Shown: positions 41,968-55,091 of the stretch, piece after piece
How positions within the stretch are numbered: the first letter of the stretch is position 1
Layout of the letters: each line of letters begins with the position of its first letter
NCBI RefSeq assembly: GCF_000422845.1
Contig: NZ_AUGV01000016.1
Span: 62,001-126,000, forward strand
DNA from: Oceanobacter kriegii DSM 6294
Lineage (GTDB): Bacteria > Pseudomonadota > Gammaproteobacteria > Pseudomonadales > Oceanobacteraceae
Reading direction: 5' to 3'
DNA: 64,000 bases
Position numbers and translations under genes: made by a program
The notes under the pieces: generated by a model
What the model was told of the DNA's origin: nothing
Databases searched by the model: none
What the model saw: only the letters and a program-made list of their open reading frames with translations

Positions 41968-41996
41968 TTGCAACGGTTGGCGTGCTGGGGTATAGT
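41968..41996 (+). promoter_or_regulatory. Sigma-70 promoter of rplU-rpmA
   Basis: TTGCAA and TATAGT with a 17-bp spacer, leaving a leader of about 165 nt before rplU. Long leaders are common for ribosomal protein operons, but I see no specific regulatory fold. Confidence 0.75.
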
Positions 41997-42168
41997 CTCG
42001 CGCCCCGAATTTGTGCTCCCTGCCATATGGTAACCAGAGCGTTCCCAGTAGAAGCAGGTTCGTCATGATCGTTGCCACCGGCAAGCCAGATCATACGCCA
42101 AGTAGCCGAATCGGACAGTCATCAGGGTTGAATTCGTCCCCTGGTATTTCGAAAAAGCGGAGAACATT

Positions 42169-42480
42169 ATGTACGCTGTAGTAGCAACTGGCGGTAAACA
42201 GTACCGTGTAGAAGAAGGTCAGACCCTGAAAGTTGAGAAACTGGAAGTGGCTACTGGCGAAGCTGTTGAACTGGACAAGGTTCTGCTGATTGGTAACGGC
42301 GATGACGTTAAAATCGGCGCTCCTGTTGTTGAAGGCGCTAAAGTGACTGCTGAAGTCGTTACTCACGGTCGTCACAAGAAAGTGAAGATCATGAAGTTCA
42401 AGCGTCGTAAGCACCACATGAAGCAAGCTGGCCACCGTCAGTGGTTCACCGAGCTGAAGATCACCAGCATCGCTGGCTAA
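42169..42480 (+). CDS. rplU: 50S ribosomal protein L21
   Basis: 103 residues, normal length, starting [43 protein letters not shown] is the typical C-terminal RNA-binding part. First gene of rplU-rpmA-obgE. Confidence 0.98.
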   Translation: MYAVVATGGKQYRVEEGQTLKVEKLEVATGEAVELDKVLLIGNGDDVKIGAPVVEGAKVTAEVVTHGRHKKVKIMKFKRRKHHMKQAGHRQWFTELKITSIAG

Positions 42481-42566
42481 TCCGAATTCTTTAAAGATTA
42501 ACTACAAGGGATCTGGTTTTTGAAACGCCCCGGGGCGGCCAGAACCCTTTGCAGAGGAGCTATTCC

Positions 42567-42824
42567 ATGGCACACAAAAAAGCGGTAGGTTCTACTCGTA
42601 ACGGTCGCGATTCCGAAAGCAAACGCCTTGGCGTCAAGCTGTACGGCGGCCAGGTTGCCAAAGCAGGCGCCATCATCATTCGTCAGCGTGGTACTGCTAC
42701 TCACGCTGGTGACAACGTTCGCGTTGGTCGTGACCACACTCTGTTCGCCACCGTTGAAGGTGTAGTGAAGTTCGAGGTTAAAGGTCCTAACAACCGTAAG
42801 ACCGTTAGCGTTGTTCCTGCGTAA
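42567..42824 (+). CDS. rpmA: 50S ribosomal protein L27
   Basis: 85 residues from the ATG at 42567 (GAGGAGC upstream): [25 protein letters not shown] is the flexible N-terminal tail that reaches the peptidyl transferase centre. [20 protein letters not shown] is the conserved core. Confidence 0.98.
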   Translation: MAHKKAVGSTRNGRDSESKRLGVKLYGGQVAKAGAIIIRQRGTATHAGDNVRVGRDHTLFATVEGVVKFEVKGPNNRKTVSVVPA

Positions 42825-42871
42825 GCTGACTTTTATCAGTCAGTAGACGCCGTTATTTAAAAAATAACGAC

Positions 42872-42907
42872 AAAGCGCCCTGGCTGTTCGCAGTTGGGGC
42901 GTTTTTG
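42872..42907 (+). terminator. Terminator after rpmA
   Basis: AAAGCGCCC and GGGGCGTTTTT pair across a loop containing CTGTTCGCAG, with a following T tract. It would reduce expression of obgE relative to the ribosomal proteins. Confidence 0.75.
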
Positions 42908-42927
42908 TTTGTTTTCAGGGGTTGTAA

Positions 42928-44124
<1,197 letters not shown>

Positions 44125-44141
44125 TTTCAGCAGTTTTGTGC

Positions 44142-44166
44142 ATCAGCCCCGCATTGCGGGGCTGAT
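44142..44166 (+). terminator. Terminator-like hairpin after obgE
   Basis: ATCAGCCCCGC-ATT-GCGGGGCTGAT is an 11-bp stem, then TGCTTTT. Strong stem with a short T run. Confidence 0.7.
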
Positions 44167-44261
44167 TGCTTTTGGCTAAACCGCCGGTATTTACCGGTCC
44201 GCTAACCGGCCTGACATGACAGGCTTTCCCGCAATCAGGGTTTTTGGGAACTCACCATTCA

Positions 44262-45407
44262 ATGACATCCGCAGTCGATCAGTACCGACAAAACAGACAG
44301 CGCCTTGCCAGAAAAAAGCGCTGGGTGATCAAAATTGGCAGTGCCTTGCTGACCAATGATGGCCAGGGATTGAATATCGAAGGTATGCAATCCTGGGTCG
44401 ATCAGATGGCACAGTTGCAGCAGCAGGGGCATGAAGTCGTCCTGGTTTCATCCGGCTCCATTGCCGCTGGTATGACCAAGCTGGGATGGCCCGAACGACC
44501 GGATGAGGTGCATCAGTTACAGGCCGCTGCGGCGGTTGGTCAGATGGGGCTGGTGCAGGCCTACGAAACCGCGTTTGGCAAGCATCAGCGAGCCACTGCG
44601 CAAGTGTTGCTGACTCATGATGACCTCAGCAATCGTACCCGTTACCTGAATGCCCGTGGCACGCTGCGTACCTTGATGCGTTACGGTGTGGTGCCAATCG
44701 TCAACGAAAACGACACCGTGGTGACCGACGAAATCTGTTTTGGTGACAACGACACTCTGGGTGCTTTGGTTGCCAATCTGATTGAAGCCGATGTGCTGGT
44801 GATTCTGACCGATCAGGACGGCTTGTTTACCGCTGATCCGCGTTCCAACCCTGACGCCGAGTTGGTGTTGGAAGGGCGAGCTTCTGATCCGCAATACGCT
44901 GATATGGCTGGCGGTGGTGGTCGTTTGGGTCGTGGTGGTATGACGACCAAGATCCGTGCGGCGACGCTGGCTGCGCGCTCTGGAGCGGATACCGTGATTG
45001 TTGGTGGTCGCATTGATGATGTGCTGACCCGGCTGCGCAACGGTGAGCTGATTGGCACCTTGATGCTGGCGGACCAGCACCCGGTGGCTGCGCGCAAACA
45101 GTGGATTGCTGGTCACTTGCAGGTCCGTGGTGAGTTGATTCTGGATGATGGCGCAGTGCGAGCGTTGAAAGATGGCCACAAGAGTCTGTTGCCGATTGGT
45201 GTGACGGCGGTGAATGGTCGTTTTGAACGTGGTGAGGTGGTTGCCTGTCGCGATACCCGTGGCAAGCTGATTGCCAAGGGGTTGGTGAACTATTCCCGCT
45301 CCGAGGCCGTCAAAATCCTCCGCACGCCGAGCTCTGGTCTGGAAGCTGCATTGGGTGTGGTGTCTGAGCCGGAAATGATCCATCGTGATAACCTGGTGAT
45401 GATGTAG
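44262..45407 (+). CDS. proB: Glutamate 5-kinase
   Basis: 381 residues from the ATG at 44262; a TTG at 44244 is less likely. The amino-acid kinase domain has [42 protein letters not shown] and [10 protein letters not shown]; the C-terminal PUA domain includes [15 protein letters not shown]. It phosphorylates glutamate for proline synthesis and is usually feedback-inhibited by proline. A mobile element begins 4 bp after its stop codon. Confidence 0.97.
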   Translation: MTSAVDQYRQNRQRLARKKRWVIKIGSALLTNDGQGLNIEGMQSWVDQMAQLQQQGHEVVLVSSGSIAAGMTKLGWPERPDEVHQLQAAAAVGQMGLVQAYETAFGKHQRATAQVLLTHDDLSNRTRYLNARGTLRTLMRYGVVPIVNENDTVVTDEICFGDNDTLGALVANLIEADVLVILTDQDGLFTADPRSNPDAELVLEGRASDPQYADMAGGGGRLGRGGMTTKIRAATLAARSGADTVIVGGRIDDVLTRLRNGELIGTLMLADQHPVAARKQWIAGHLQVRGELILDDGAVRALKDGHKSLLPIGVTAVNGRFERGEVVACRDTRGKLIAKGLVNYSRSEAVKILRTPSSGLEAALGVVSEPEMIHRDNLVMM

Positions 45408-45411
45408 GTTA

Positions 45412-45724
45412 GGGACCCTCTGAATAACTCAGTGCCCGCTCTGGATGACGGGGCGACGCTGAATCACGAAGCTGATTTGCAGGCCTGACGGGTCAAGTCA
45501 AAAATCAGCGACACAGAGTCAGCAATGCCCTGTCTTCCCCGTTGGGCGCGGCCTGCAGGCCGCCATAACGGCGTTGGCGAATTTGGAAAGGACTGGCCAT
45601 TACACTGCATTCGCCGCCTTGTTCTGACACCCTGTAGGACTCGCGCACGACTGCATGGATGCAGGAGGTAGGGCGAAGCAGGAAGCCAGAGCCGAGAGCT
45701 GTGTAGAGTTATTCAGAGGGTCCC
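45412..45724 (+). mobile_element. MITE-like structured element, copy 5 (313 bp)
   Basis: Ends GGGACCCTCTGAATAACTC and GAGTTATTCAGAGGGTCCC, perfect 19-bp inverted repeats with TA outside both (45410-45411, 45725-45726). The inner stem is GCTGATTT (45471-45478) with AAATCAGC (45502-45509). Extra length is a 48-bp insert near the right end that includes GACTGCATGGATGCAGGAG, partly shared with the copy at 30747. Orientation as for the copy at 16541. Confidence 0.87.
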
Positions 45725-45728
45725 TAGC

Positions 45729-46665
<937 letters not shown>

Positions 46666-46711
46666 TCGATTGGCTGTCGACGCCGGACGCCGATTTGATT
46701 GGTGCTAGTGC

Positions 46712-46740
46712 TTGACAGTTGATGAATGGGTCGGGATAAT
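46712..46740 (+). promoter_or_regulatory. Strong sigma-70 promoter of rpsT
   Basis: TTGACA and GATAAT with a 17-bp spacer, about 75 nt before the rpsT start; near consensus, as expected for a ribosomal protein gene. Confidence 0.85.
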
Positions 46741-46817
46741 CTCGGCCCTATTTCTCAGGTGGCCTGCATTTTGTCTGGCGCCTTTATCAAAACGAACCCA
46801 ATTTTGAGGAGCCGACT

Positions 46818-47084
46818 GTGGCAAATTCTGCTGGTTCTCGTAAACGCGCCCGTCAGGCTATCAAGCGTCGTGCTCGTACCGTAGCTCTGCGTTCCATGGT
46901 GCGCACTTACATCAAGAAAGTACACGCTGCTGTAGCCACTGGTGAATACGATCAGGCACAAGCTGCTCTGGTTAAAGCACAGCCTTACATCGACAAGATG
47001 GTTAACAAGGGTATCCTGCACAAGAACACTGCTGCACGTACCAAGAGCCGTCTGAACTCCAAGGTTGTATCTCTGAAAGGTTAA
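46818..47084 (+). CDS. rpsT: 30S ribosomal protein S20
   Basis: 88 residues with a GTG start after GAGGAGCC. NSAGSRKRARQAIKRR and the helical remainder are typical of S20. Non-AUG starts are known for rpsT, where weak initiation is linked to autoregulation. A single-gene unit with its own promoter and terminator. Confidence 0.98.
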   Translation: MANSAGSRKRARQAIKRRARTVALRSMVRTYIKKVHAAVATGEYDQAQAALVKAQPYIDKMVNKGILHKNTAARTKSRLNSKVVSLKG

Positions 47085-47100
47085 TTCTTTCCGGGACGCC

Positions 47101-47137
47101 AAAAAAAGCCCGCCCTGTTCGCAGTGCGGGTTTTTTT
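47101..47137 (+). terminator. Intrinsic terminator after rpsT
   Basis: CCCGC and GCGGG pair around a 12-nt loop, with A7 before and T7 after the stem. Confidence 0.88.
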
Positions 47138-47182
47138 GTGTCTGCCTGAAACAGGCTGTGTACCATTTCATAGCATCTGAAA

Positions 47183-47246
47183 GGCCAAAGCAGTTGAGGG
47201 GCCAAAACAGTTAAGGGCCAGGGTGGTTAAGGGTCAGACAGCTGAA
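47183..47246 (+). repeat. Four tandem 16-bp repeats upstream of murJ
   Basis: Units at 47183, 47199, 47215 and 47231 share GGGCCA....AGTTAA with drift (the last is GGGTCAGACAGCTGAA). They fill the gap between the rpsT terminator and murJ, and lie in the murJ leader or promoter. Confidence 0.75.
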
Positions 47247-47277
47247 AGGGCTAACGAAAAGCGAACGAGAGCAAATA

Positions 47278-48915
47278 ATGACGACAGGGAAACCGGATAG
47301 CGCCGGGGAATCCGCCAACACGGAAACAGAGCAGGCGACAGACAAGACGACGAACAAGGCGGCAAAAGCCCCGTCATCAGGCGGCAGCCTGCTGAAATCA
47401 TCGTCCATTGTTAGCGTGCTGACCTTGTTGAGCCGGGTGTTGGGCCTGGTGCGTGACGTGGTGGTGGCGCAGTATTTTGGTACTCGCATCGATCCGTTTT
47501 TGGTGGCCTTTAAAATTCCCAATTTCTTCCGTCGCCTGTTTGCGGAAGGTGCGTTTTCCGTCGCTTTTGTGCCGGTGCTGAGTGAGTACCGCACCCAGCG
47601 CACATTGGCAGATGTGCAAATGCTGGTGTCGCGGGTATCCGGGGCGTTGGGATTGTCGATCCTCGGCCTGACGGTTGTGGCCTTGTTGTTTGCCGACTAT
47701 TTGCCCTGGTTGTTTGCGCCAGGCTTTGCCCAGGACCCGGCCAAGTTCGCCCTTACTGGCGACCTGTTGCGTATTACCTTTCCTTATTTGCTGTTTATTG
47801 CCCTGACGGCTTTTGCCGCCGGCGTATTGAACAGTTATGGCCGCTTTGCGGTGCCAGCGTTCACGCCCGTGTTGCTGAACGTCACGCTGATCAGCGTCAC
47901 CTTGTTTGGCACCGACTGGTTTGATGAGCCTCTGTTTGCGCTGGCCTGGGGGGTGTTCTTTGCCGGTTTGATTCAGCTGCTGTTCCAGTTGCCGTTTTTG
48001 TTGCGTCTGCGCTTGCTGGTGATGCCGGTGTACGACCGCAAGGACGAGGGCGTTCAGCGGATTGTAAAACTGATGATTCCGGCCTTGTTCGGGGTGTCGG
48101 TCAGCCAGATCAACCTGCTGTTGGATACCGTGCTGGCGTCTTTTCTGGAAAGTGGCAGTGTCAGCTGGCTGTACTATGCCGATCGCCTGAATAACCTGCC
48201 GCTGGGGATTTTTGCCATTGCGATCGGGGTGGTGATTTTGCCGTCGTTGTCCAGCAAGCATTCTGCCAATGATACCGGCAGCTTTGCCAAAACCCTCGAT
48301 TGGGCCCTGCGGATGGTCTTGCTGCTGGCGGTACCGGCGGCGCTGGCGTTGATGGTATTGGCCAAGCCGCTGATGGCGACCATTTTCTATCACGGCGAAA
48401 TGACAGCCTATGACGTTGAGCAGATGAGCGTGGCCCTGCAAGCCTATGCGTCCGGGTTGCTGGCCTTTATGTTGATCAAGGTGTTGGCGCCGGGGTTCTA
48501 TGCCCGTCAGGACACCAAAACCCCGGTCAAAATTGGCATTCAGGCAATGGTTGTGAATATGGTTTTCAACCTGTTGCTGGTGTTCTCGTTTGCCCATGTT
48601 GGCCTGGCGATGGCGACGGCGATTTCCTCGTATTTCAATGCCGTGATGTTGTACTGGGTATTGCGCCGCGAGGGTGTGCTGTCGCATCAGGCGGGTTGGC
48701 TTGGCTTCGGCTGTAAGTTGTTGCTGGCCAATGGTGTGATGGTTGGCTTGATCTATTGGCTGATGGGTGATGCCGCCGTCTGGCTGGATATTACGTCAAG
48801 CCAGCGCATCGTGCAGATGGCGATACTGGTGATTGCCGGAGCAGGGGCCTACGCCGTTACGCTGATTGCGGCGGGTTTGCGACCTCGCCACTTGAAAGGC
48901 TCACTTTTCAACTGA
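47278..48915 (+). CDS. murJ: Lipid II flippase MurJ
   Basis: 545 residues. A polar 40-residue N-terminal extension (Thr/Glu/Lys-rich) precedes the MVF fold: SIVSVLTLLSRVLGLVRDVVVAQYFG, FFRRLFAEGAFSVAFVPVLSEY, and the substrate-cavity Arg-bearing helices with FARQDTKTPVKIG-like FYARQDTKTPVKIG. About 14 membrane helices. It flips lipid II to the periplasm. Commonly located near rpsT and ribF, as here. Confidence 0.96.
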   Translation: MTTGKPDSAGESANTETEQATDKTTNKAAKAPSSGGSLLKSSSIVSVLTLLSRVLGLVRDVVVAQYFGTRIDPFLVAFKIPNFFRRLFAEGAFSVAFVPVLSEYRTQRTLADVQMLVSRVSGALGLSILGLTVVALLFADYLPWLFAPGFAQDPAKFALTGDLLRITFPYLLFIALTAFAAGVLNSYGRFAVPAFTPVLLNVTLISVTLFGTDWFDEPLFALAWGVFFAGLIQLLFQLPFLLRLRLLVMPVYDRKDEGVQRIVKLMIPALFGVSVSQINLLLDTVLASFLESGSVSWLYYADRLNNLPLGIFAIAIGVVILPSLSSKHSANDTGSFAKTLDWALRMVLLLAVPAALALMVLAKPLMATIFYHGEMTAYDVEQMSVALQAYASGLLAFMLIKVLAPGFYARQDTKTPVKIGIQAMVVNMVFNLLLVFSFAHVGLAMATAISSYFNAVMLYWVLRREGVLSHQAGWLGFGCKLLLANGVMVGLIYWLMGDAAVWLDITSSQRIVQMAILVIAGAGAYAVTLIAAGLRPRHLKGSLFN

Positions 48916-49028
48916 GCCACGACGCTCAGGTGCTGTACGGGCCTGATGCATCAGTGTGTTTGCGCCGGAATTCGCAAGAAACCCGCGACCAAACGCTGCT
49001 TTGGCTGTTACCTGAGCAGCGGCTTGGC

Positions 49029-49034
49029 TATAAT
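49029..49034 (+). promoter_or_regulatory. -10 element (TATAAT) upstream of ribF
   Basis: A consensus TATAAT lies 58 bp before ribF. No good -35 at the usual distance, so activity is uncertain. Confidence 0.45.
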
Positions 49035-49092
49035 CTCGCCCCTTGGTTTGAGCTTGCTCCAGATTTCCTATTAAAAAGGACCCATCGTTCCC

Positions 49093-50094
49093 ATGCGTTT
49101 GTTACGCGGTTTGCACAATATTCCCGCTGAGTTCTCCGGTTGTACTGCAACCATCGGGAATTTTGATGGCCTGCATCTGGGGCATCAGGCGATCCTGCAG
49201 GCGCTGCACCGGGTGGCGGACTCTCACAAGCTGCCGACGCTGGTGATGATCTTTGAGCCTCAACCGAAAGAGTTTTTTGCCCTCGAAAAAGCACCGGCGC
49301 GGCTGGCTAATTTGCGCGAAAAACTGATGGACCTGGACGCCGACCATGTCGATTACGTGCTGTGCCTGCCGTTTAATCAGGCGCTGCGCTCCATGTCGGC
49401 AGATGAATTTATTAACCAGGTATTGGTTGATGCACTGGGTGTGCGTCACCTGATTGTCGGCGACGATTTCCGTTTTGGTTGCGATCGCAAAGGCGATTAT
49501 CAGGCGCTGGCACAAGCGGGCAAACTGCACGGCTTCGATGTTGAAGATTCTTCTACCTATTTGATGGCCGGCGAGCGTGTGTCCAGCACCCGGGTGCGTC
49601 AGGAGCTGGAAAACAACCGGCTGACGGAAGTCGAAAAGCTGCTGGGCCGACCGTATTCGATGTCGGGCCGGGTGGCTCATGGCCGTCAGTTGGGGCGCAC
49701 GATTAATACTCCCACCGCCAATATTTTGCTGAAACGTCATCGTTTGCCCATTCAAGGGGTGTTTGCGGTACAGGCCTTCGACGAAGACAGCGGTGAAGAA
49801 TTCCTGGGGGTTGCCAACGTCGGCAACAAGCCCAGTATCACGGACATCCCGGAACCGTCACTGGAAGTGCATTTGTTTGGCTACAGCGGTGACCTTTATG
49901 GCCACCATCTGACGGTGTCGTTCTGGCACAAGATCCGTGACGAGAAAAAATTCAACAGCCTCGATGAACTGAAACAGGCCATCGAGGACGATAAGGTAGC
50001 GGCCAAACGGTACTTTGCTTCCTTGCCTCATTCCTTCCGTGCCATCGGACGCCGCACTCGCAGTGTGATGACGTCGGCACGACCAACCGAATAA
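49093..50094 (+). CDS. ribF: Bifunctional riboflavin kinase/FAD synthetase
   Basis: 333 residues. N-terminal FAD synthetase: [33 protein letters not shown] and [10 protein letters not shown]-terminal flavokinase: [31 protein letters not shown] and [14 protein letters not shown]. It converts riboflavin to FMN and FAD. It leads the ribF-ileS-lspA-fkpB-ispH operon (26 nt to ileS). Confidence 0.97.
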   Translation: MRLLRGLHNIPAEFSGCTATIGNFDGLHLGHQAILQALHRVADSHKLPTLVMIFEPQPKEFFALEKAPARLANLREKLMDLDADHVDYVLCLPFNQALRSMSADEFINQVLVDALGVRHLIVGDDFRFGCDRKGDYQALAQAGKLHGFDVEDSSTYLMAGERVSSTRVRQELENNRLTEVEKLLGRPYSMSGRVAHGRQLGRTINTPTANILLKRHRLPIQGVFAVQAFDEDSGEEFLGVANVGNKPSITDIPEPSLEVHLFGYSGDLYGHHLTVSFWHKIRDEKKFNSLDELKQAIEDDKVAAKRYFASLPHSFRAIGRRTRSVMTSARPTE

Positions 50095-50120
50095 ACGAAC
50101 ATCAGAAGCGACGAGCTGAT

Positions 50121-53027
50121 ATGAACGATAAAGTGGAAAGCCAATACAAAGCGACCCTGAACCTGCCTGACACCGAATTCCCGATGCGTGGCAACCTGGC
50201 CAAGCGCGAGCCCGATATGCTGGCGCGCTGGGAAGAAATGGGTCTGTACCAGAAAATTCGTGAAGCTCGCGCTGGTCGTAACAAATTTATCCTGCACGAT
50301 GGCCCTCCGTACGCCAACGGCAACATTCACATCGGCCACGCGGTGAACAAGATCCTCAAGGACGTGATCATCAAGTCGCGTACCATGAGCGGTTTTGATG
50401 CCCCGTACATTCCGGGCTGGGACTGTCACGGCCTGCCGATCGAACTGAAAGTGGAAGAACAGGTAGGCAAGGCCGGAGTTAATGTCAGCGCCAGCGAATT
50501 CCGTAACCACTGCCGTGAGTACGCTGCCAAGCAGGTGGATGGTCAGCGTGCCGACTTCAAACGTCTGATGGTGTTTGGTGACTGGGAAAACCCGTACCTG
50601 ACCATGGACTTCAAAACCGAAGCCGATATTGTTCGCACGCTGGGCAAAATCATCGACAAGGGCCACCTGCACAAGGGCTTCAAGCCAGTGAACTGGTGTC
50701 CTGACTGTGGTTCTGCGTTGGCGGAAGCCGAAGTGGAATACCAGGACAAGAAGTCCATCGCCATCGACGTGAAATTCAACTTTGTTGATAGCGCAGCGAT
50801 TCTGGCCGTATTTGGTGCCGATGCTGCATTGGCTGACAAGCCGGTTAGCCTGGTGATCTGGACCACCACGCCATGGACCCTGCCTGCCAACGAAGCGGTA
50901 TCCGTTCACCCAACGCTGGAATACTCGCTGGTACTGCTGAAAGAGCAGAACGAAATGCTGATTCTGGCCGCCGACCTGGTGGCTGATGCCATGGGTCGTT
51001 ACGGCATAGATGCGGAAGGCTATGAGATTCTGGCCACCGCCAAGGGCGCAGACTTCGGCTGGACTGCAGAACAAAAAACAGCGGGCGAAGCGGCACCGTT
51101 TGCTTTGAAACACCCGTTCATGCCGGCGGCTGACGGTTCTGCCAAGCAAGTACCTGTGATCACGGGCGACCACGTCACCGCAGACGCCGGTACCGGTTCT
51201 GTTCACACTGCGCCAATGCACGGTGCCGACGACTATAACGTGTGTCAGACCTTCGGTATCACTTCTGAGCAGATGCTGGTTGATGGCGCTGGTAACTTTA
51301 TCAGCAACCCGGCGCTGGAAGCTCTGGAGCTGACTGGCCTGAGCACTGCCGACAAAGGCAGCTTCCGCGCGCTGGGCATTCTGGCCGAAAAAGGCGCTCT
51401 GCTGAAGAAAGCCAACATCAAGCACAGCTACCCGCACTGCTGGCGTCACAAGACCCCAATCATCTTCCGTGCGACGCCGCAGTGGTTTATCTCCATGAAC
51501 CAGGCGGGTCTGCTGGATCAGGCCATGCACGAAGTGAAAAACACCGTTGAATGGCGTCCGGGCTGGGGTCAGGCGCGTATTGAAAGCATGATGACGGATC
51601 GCCCTGACTGGTGTATCTCTCGTCAGCGTACCTGGGGTGTGCCAATCGCCTTGTTTGTTCACAAGGACAGCAGCGAACTGCACCCACGTTCTGCTGAGTT
51701 GATCGAGCAAGTGGCGCTGAAAATTGAAGAATCCGGCATCGATGCCTGGTTCGAGCTGGACGCTGCCGAACTGCTGGGCGACGACGCTGCCGATTACGTC
51801 AAGGTGACCGATACCCTCGACGTATGGTTCGACTCCGGTGTGACCCACACTGCGGTGTGCAAGGCGCGCGAAGAACTGACTTTCCCGGCGGATATGTACC
51901 TGGAAGGCTCCGACCAGCACCGCGGCTGGTTCCAGTCCTCGCTGCTGACGTCTACCGCAGCCTACGGCCAGGCGCCGTATAAAACCGTACTGACCCACGG
52001 TTTCACCGTGGATGGTGAAGGCCGCAAGATGTCCAAGTCACTGGGCAACACCGTTGAGCCTCAGAAAGTTCTCAACAGCCTGGGTGGTGACATCCTGCGT
52101 TGGTGGGTAGCCGATACCGACTACAGCGGTGAGATGACTGTATCCGACGAGATTCTGAAGCGTAACGCTGATGCTTACCGTCGTGTGCGTAACACGTGTC
52201 GCTTCCTGTTGGCCAACATTGCGGGCTTTAACCCATCCAGCGATCTGGTGAAAGGTGAAGAATTGTTGCCACTGGATGCCTGGATGGTGGACTGCACCCG
52301 CCAGCTGCAGGAAAAAGTGATCGCCTACTACAACGATTACGACTTCAAGGGCCTGACCAAGACGCTGATGAACTTCTGTGTCTCCGAGCTGGGTGGTTTC
52401 TACCTGGACGTGATCAAGGACCGTCAGTACACCTGTAAGTCCGACGGCTTGCCACGTCGTAGTGCCCAGACTGCCTTGTTCCACGTGTTGGAAGCCATGT
52501 CGCGCTGGATTGCCCCGGTACTGAGCTTCACCGCTGAGGAAATCTGGGACAACCTGCCGGGTGACCGCAGTGAGTCTGTGTTCCTGGCGGAATGGTACTG
52601 CGACTTCCCGGTGCTGGCCGAGACCGGCTTCAGCAACGATTACTGGCTGACCGTGATGTCTGTTAAGGAAGCCGTCAATGGTCAGCTGGAAAAAGCCCGT
52701 GGTGAAAAAGCCATTGGCGCCAGCCTGAGTGCCAACGTGGTGCTGTACGCCAACGACGAGCTGAAAGCCAAGCTGGACAAACTGGGCAACGAGCTGCGTT
52801 TCGTGCTGCTGACGTCGGCGGCTACCGTGGAAGCCTTTGACGCCGATGCCGGTAACGCCACTGAGCTGGATGGTCTGCGGGTGGCCGTTGTTGCTTCTGA
52901 AGAAGAGAAGTGTGAACGTTGCTGGCACCATAGCGAGACTGTGGGAACCAATGCCCAGCATCCGACTCTGTGTCAGCGCTGTGTAGACAACGTAGAAGGA
53001 GAGGGCGAAGTTCGCCTGTACGCCTGA
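50121..53027 (+). CDS. ileS: Isoleucyl-tRNA synthetase
   Basis: 968 residues, class I. The HIGH motif is in [16 protein letters not shown], the editing-domain motif in [19 protein letters not shown] in [12 protein letters not shown], and a C-terminal zinc site in CERCWHHSE...CQRCV. It charges tRNA-Ile and edits valine. The stop codon overlaps the lspA start (TGATG). Confidence 0.98.
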   Translation: MNDKVESQYKATLNLPDTEFPMRGNLAKREPDMLARWEEMGLYQKIREARAGRNKFILHDGPPYANGNIHIGHAVNKILKDVIIKSRTMSGFDAPYIPGWDCHGLPIELKVEEQVGKAGVNVSASEFRNHCREYAAKQVDGQRADFKRLMVFGDWENPYLTMDFKTEADIVRTLGKIIDKGHLHKGFKPVNWCPDCGSALAEAEVEYQDKKSIAIDVKFNFVDSAAILAVFGADAALADKPVSLVIWTTTPWTLPANEAVSVHPTLEYSLVLLKEQNEMLILAADLVADAMGRYGIDAEGYEILATAKGADFGWTAEQKTAGEAAPFALKHPFMPAADGSAKQVPVITGDHVTADAGTGSVHTAPMHGADDYNVCQTFGITSEQMLVDGAGNFISNPALEALELTGLSTADKGSFRALGILAEKGALLKKANIKHSYPHCWRHKTPIIFRATPQWFISMNQAGLLDQAMHEVKNTVEWRPGWGQARIESMMTDRPDWCISRQRTWGVPIALFVHKDSSELHPRSAELIEQVALKIEESGIDAWFELDAAELLGDDAADYVKVTDTLDVWFDSGVTHTAVCKAREELTFPADMYLEGSDQHRGWFQSSLLTSTAAYGQAPYKTVLTHGFTVDGEGRKMSKSLGNTVEPQKVLNSLGGDILRWWVADTDYSGEMTVSDEILKRNADAYRRVRNTCRFLLANIAGFNPSSDLVKGEELLPLDAWMVDCTRQLQEKVIAYYNDYDFKGLTKTLMNFCVSELGGFYLDVIKDRQYTCKSDGLPRRSAQTALFHVLEAMSRWIAPVLSFTAEEIWDNLPGDRSESVFLAEWYCDFPVLAETGFSNDYWLTVMSVKEAVNGQLEKARGEKAIGASLSANVVLYANDELKAKLDKLGNELRFVLLTSAATVEAFDADAGNATELDGLRVAVVASEEEKCERCWHHSETVGTNAQHPTLCQRCVDNVEGEGEVRLYA

Positions 53028-53572
53028 TGTTCAATTTCAAAACAACCTCGCTGGGTTGGATCTGGATTACGGTCGCGGTATTCGTGGTGGATATTGCGAC
53101 CAAACAAATCGCCGAAGCCATGCTGAACTACGGCGATCCGGTATTTCTGCTGCCCGTGCTGGACTTCACCCTGCTGTATAACCGCGGGGCTGCGTTCAGC
53201 ATGTTGGCAGACCAGCCAGGTTGGCAACGCTGGTTCTTCACCCTGATTTCTGCAGCGGTGAGTGTGGTGTTGTTTGTGTGGATGAGCCGGTTGCCCAAGC
53301 GTCCGGCATGGCTTGGTATTGCCCTTGCTATGATTCTGGGCGGCGCACTGGGTAACCTGTTTGATCGGGTGGCGTTTGGTCATGTGATCGATTTTATTTC
53401 GGTGCATTGGGACAACGCTTACTTCCCGGCCTTCAACATCGCCGACTCCGCTATTACCATAGGTGCCATCATGATGGCCGTGGATGTGGTGCGAGACAGC
53501 TTTGCGGCCGGTCAGTCCGATGACAGTTCCGGCAGTAAGTCCGGCAGCAAATCCGGTAATGGCGCCAGCTAA
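53027..53572 (+). CDS. lspA: Lipoprotein signal peptidase
   Basis: 181 residues from the ATG at 53027. Four membrane helices; the catalytic Asp pair is in GGALGNLFDRVAFGHVIDF and FNIADSAITIG; NRGAAFSML is also conserved. A Ser/Gly/Lys-repeat tail (GSKSGSKSG) is unusual in length but low complexity. It cleaves prolipoproteins after lipidation. Confidence 0.96.
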   Translation: MFNFKTTSLGWIWITVAVFVVDIATKQIAEAMLNYGDPVFLLPVLDFTLLYNRGAAFSMLADQPGWQRWFFTLISAAVSVVLFVWMSRLPKRPAWLGIALAMILGGALGNLFDRVAFGHVIDFISVHWDNAYFPAFNIADSAITIGAIMMAVDVVRDSFAAGQSDDSSGSKSGSKSGNGAS

Positions 53573-53601
53573 CCACACAGAATCAAAACAAGAGGTGACT
53601 T

Positions 53602-54057
53602 ATGTCCTTGGGCGTAATCGCAAGCGGTAGCAAAGTTTCTTTCCACTTTTCCCTGAAGCTGGATGACGATCAGGTGGTGGATTCCACCTTTGACGGTCAG
53701 CCAGCCACCATGGTGGTTGGAGATGGCAATTTGCCGGAAGGCTTTGAAGAGTTGTTGTACGGTCTGGTGACTGGCGACCGCAAGACCTTCACTGTGGCGC
53801 CGGAAAAGGCCTTTGGTCAGCACAACCCGAACAACGTCCAGCGCATGAAACGGTCCGATTTTGCAGCGGACATGCCGATTGCGCCGGGCCTGGTGGTGTC
53901 CTTCGCCGATGCCTCCAATAACGAATTACCTGGCGTCATTGCCAGTGTTGAAGGTGACTGGGTAGAAGTCGACTTCAATCACCCGCTGGCAGGCAAGCCA
54001 CTGGTGTTTGATGTGCAGATTCTGGAAGTCGCCAGCGATACCGAAACCGAGAGCTGA
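53602..54057 (+). CDS. fkpB: FKBP-type peptidyl-prolyl isomerase (SlpA-like)
   Basis: 151 residues. [44 protein letters not shown] is the FKBP fold with a SlyD/SlpA insert-in-flap ([21 protein letters not shown]). No His-rich tail, so SlpA rather than SlyD. Between lspA and ispH as in E. coli and Pseudomonas. Confidence 0.94.
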   Translation: MSLGVIASGSKVSFHFSLKLDDDQVVDSTFDGQPATMVVGDGNLPEGFEELLYGLVTGDRKTFTVAPEKAFGQHNPNNVQRMKRSDFAADMPIAPGLVVSFADASNNELPGVIASVEGDWVEVDFNHPLAGKPLVFDVQILEVASDTETES

Positions 54058-54058
54058 A

Positions 54059-55003
54059 ATGCAGATTAAACTCGCCAACCCCCGGGGCTTCTGTGCCGGG
54101 GTCGACAGAGCCATTGATATCGTTAACCGCGCCCTGGACCTGTTCGAGCCGCCAATTTATGTGCGCCACGAAGTGGTCCACAACAAATTTGTGGTCGACG
54201 GTCTGCGTGATCGCGGCGCCATCTTTGTGGATGAGCTGCACGAAGTCCCTGACGATTCGATCGTGATTTTCTCTGCCCATGGCGTGTCCCAGGCGGTGCG
54301 TAAAAACGCCGCCAACCGCGGTTTGAAAGTGTTCGACGCAACCTGTCCTCTGGTGACCAAGGTGCATCTGGAAGTGGCTCGCTACAGCGCGGATGGCAGT
54401 GAGTGCATCCTGATTGGCCATAAAGGTCATCCTGAGGTGGAAGGCACCATGGGCCAGTACGATCACAGCAAGGGCGGTGATATGTATCTGGTTGAAAATG
54501 AGGAAGATGTGCAAGCCTTGCAGGTGCGTGATTCTTCTCGTTTGTCTTATGTTACTCAGACTACCCTGTCGATGGACGATACCGCCAAGGTAATCGATGC
54601 CCTGCGAGTTAAATTCCCGATGATTCAGGGGCCGCGCAAGGACGATATTTGTTATGCCACCCAGAACCGTCAGGACGCCGTGAAACAGCTGGCAGCTGAA
54701 TGCGATTTACTGCTGGTGGTTGGTTCCCCGAACAGCTCCAACTCCAATCGTTTGCGCGAATTGGGCGAACGTATGGGAGCAAAAGCGTTTTTGGTGGACA
54801 ATGCTTCAGAGCTGGAAGAAAGCTGGTTTGAAGGTGTGACTGCTGTTGGTATCACCGCCGGGGCTTCTGCACCAGAGGTACTGGTGCAGGAAGTGATTAG
54901 CCGCTTACAGAGCTTTGGTGGCAAAACGGCCGAAGAAATCGATGGCGTACAGGAGAACGTGGTGTTCTCGTTGCCCAAAGAGCTGCGGATGAAAGAAGTC
55001 TGA
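54059..55003 (+). CDS. ispH: 4-hydroxy-3-methylbut-2-enyl diphosphate reductase
   Basis: 314 residues from the ATG at 54059, 1 nt after the fkpB stop. The three cluster cysteines are in [24 protein letters not shown] and [11 protein letters not shown]. It performs the last step of the MEP isoprenoid pathway. Last gene of the operon, with an intrinsic terminator, convergent with the pilus operon. Confidence 0.98.
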   Translation: MQIKLANPRGFCAGVDRAIDIVNRALDLFEPPIYVRHEVVHNKFVVDGLRDRGAIFVDELHEVPDDSIVIFSAHGVSQAVRKNAANRGLKVFDATCPLVTKVHLEVARYSADGSECILIGHKGHPEVEGTMGQYDHSKGGDMYLVENEEDVQALQVRDSSRLSYVTQTTLSMDDTAKVIDALRVKFPMIQGPRKDDICYATQNRQDAVKQLAAECDLLLVVGSPNSSNSNRLRELGERMGAKAFLVDNASELEESWFEGVTAVGITAGASAPEVLVQEVISRLQSFGGKTAEEIDGVQENVVFSLPKELRMKEV

Positions 55004-55021
55004 TTCTTTCTGAGTCCCACA

Positions 55022-55052
55022 AAAAAAGCCCCGAATTCTTCGGGGCTTTTTT
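55022..55052. terminator. Bidirectional terminator between ispH and the pilin operon
   Basis: AAAAAAGCCCCGAA-TTC-TTCGGGGCTTTTTT is a perfect stem with A and T tracts on either side. Confidence 0.93.
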
Positions 55053-55091
55053 GTATCTGCCGGGGGCCTGACTAACGGAGAAAGAGGCGGC

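Noticed and set aside
47398-48687. 429-codon minus-strand frame opposite murJ
   Set aside because: Gln/His/Arg-rich antisense frame without motifs; murJ is unambiguous.
50028-51998. 656-codon minus-strand frame opposite ileS
   Set aside because: Antisense shadow of a highly biased coding gene; no domain recognised.
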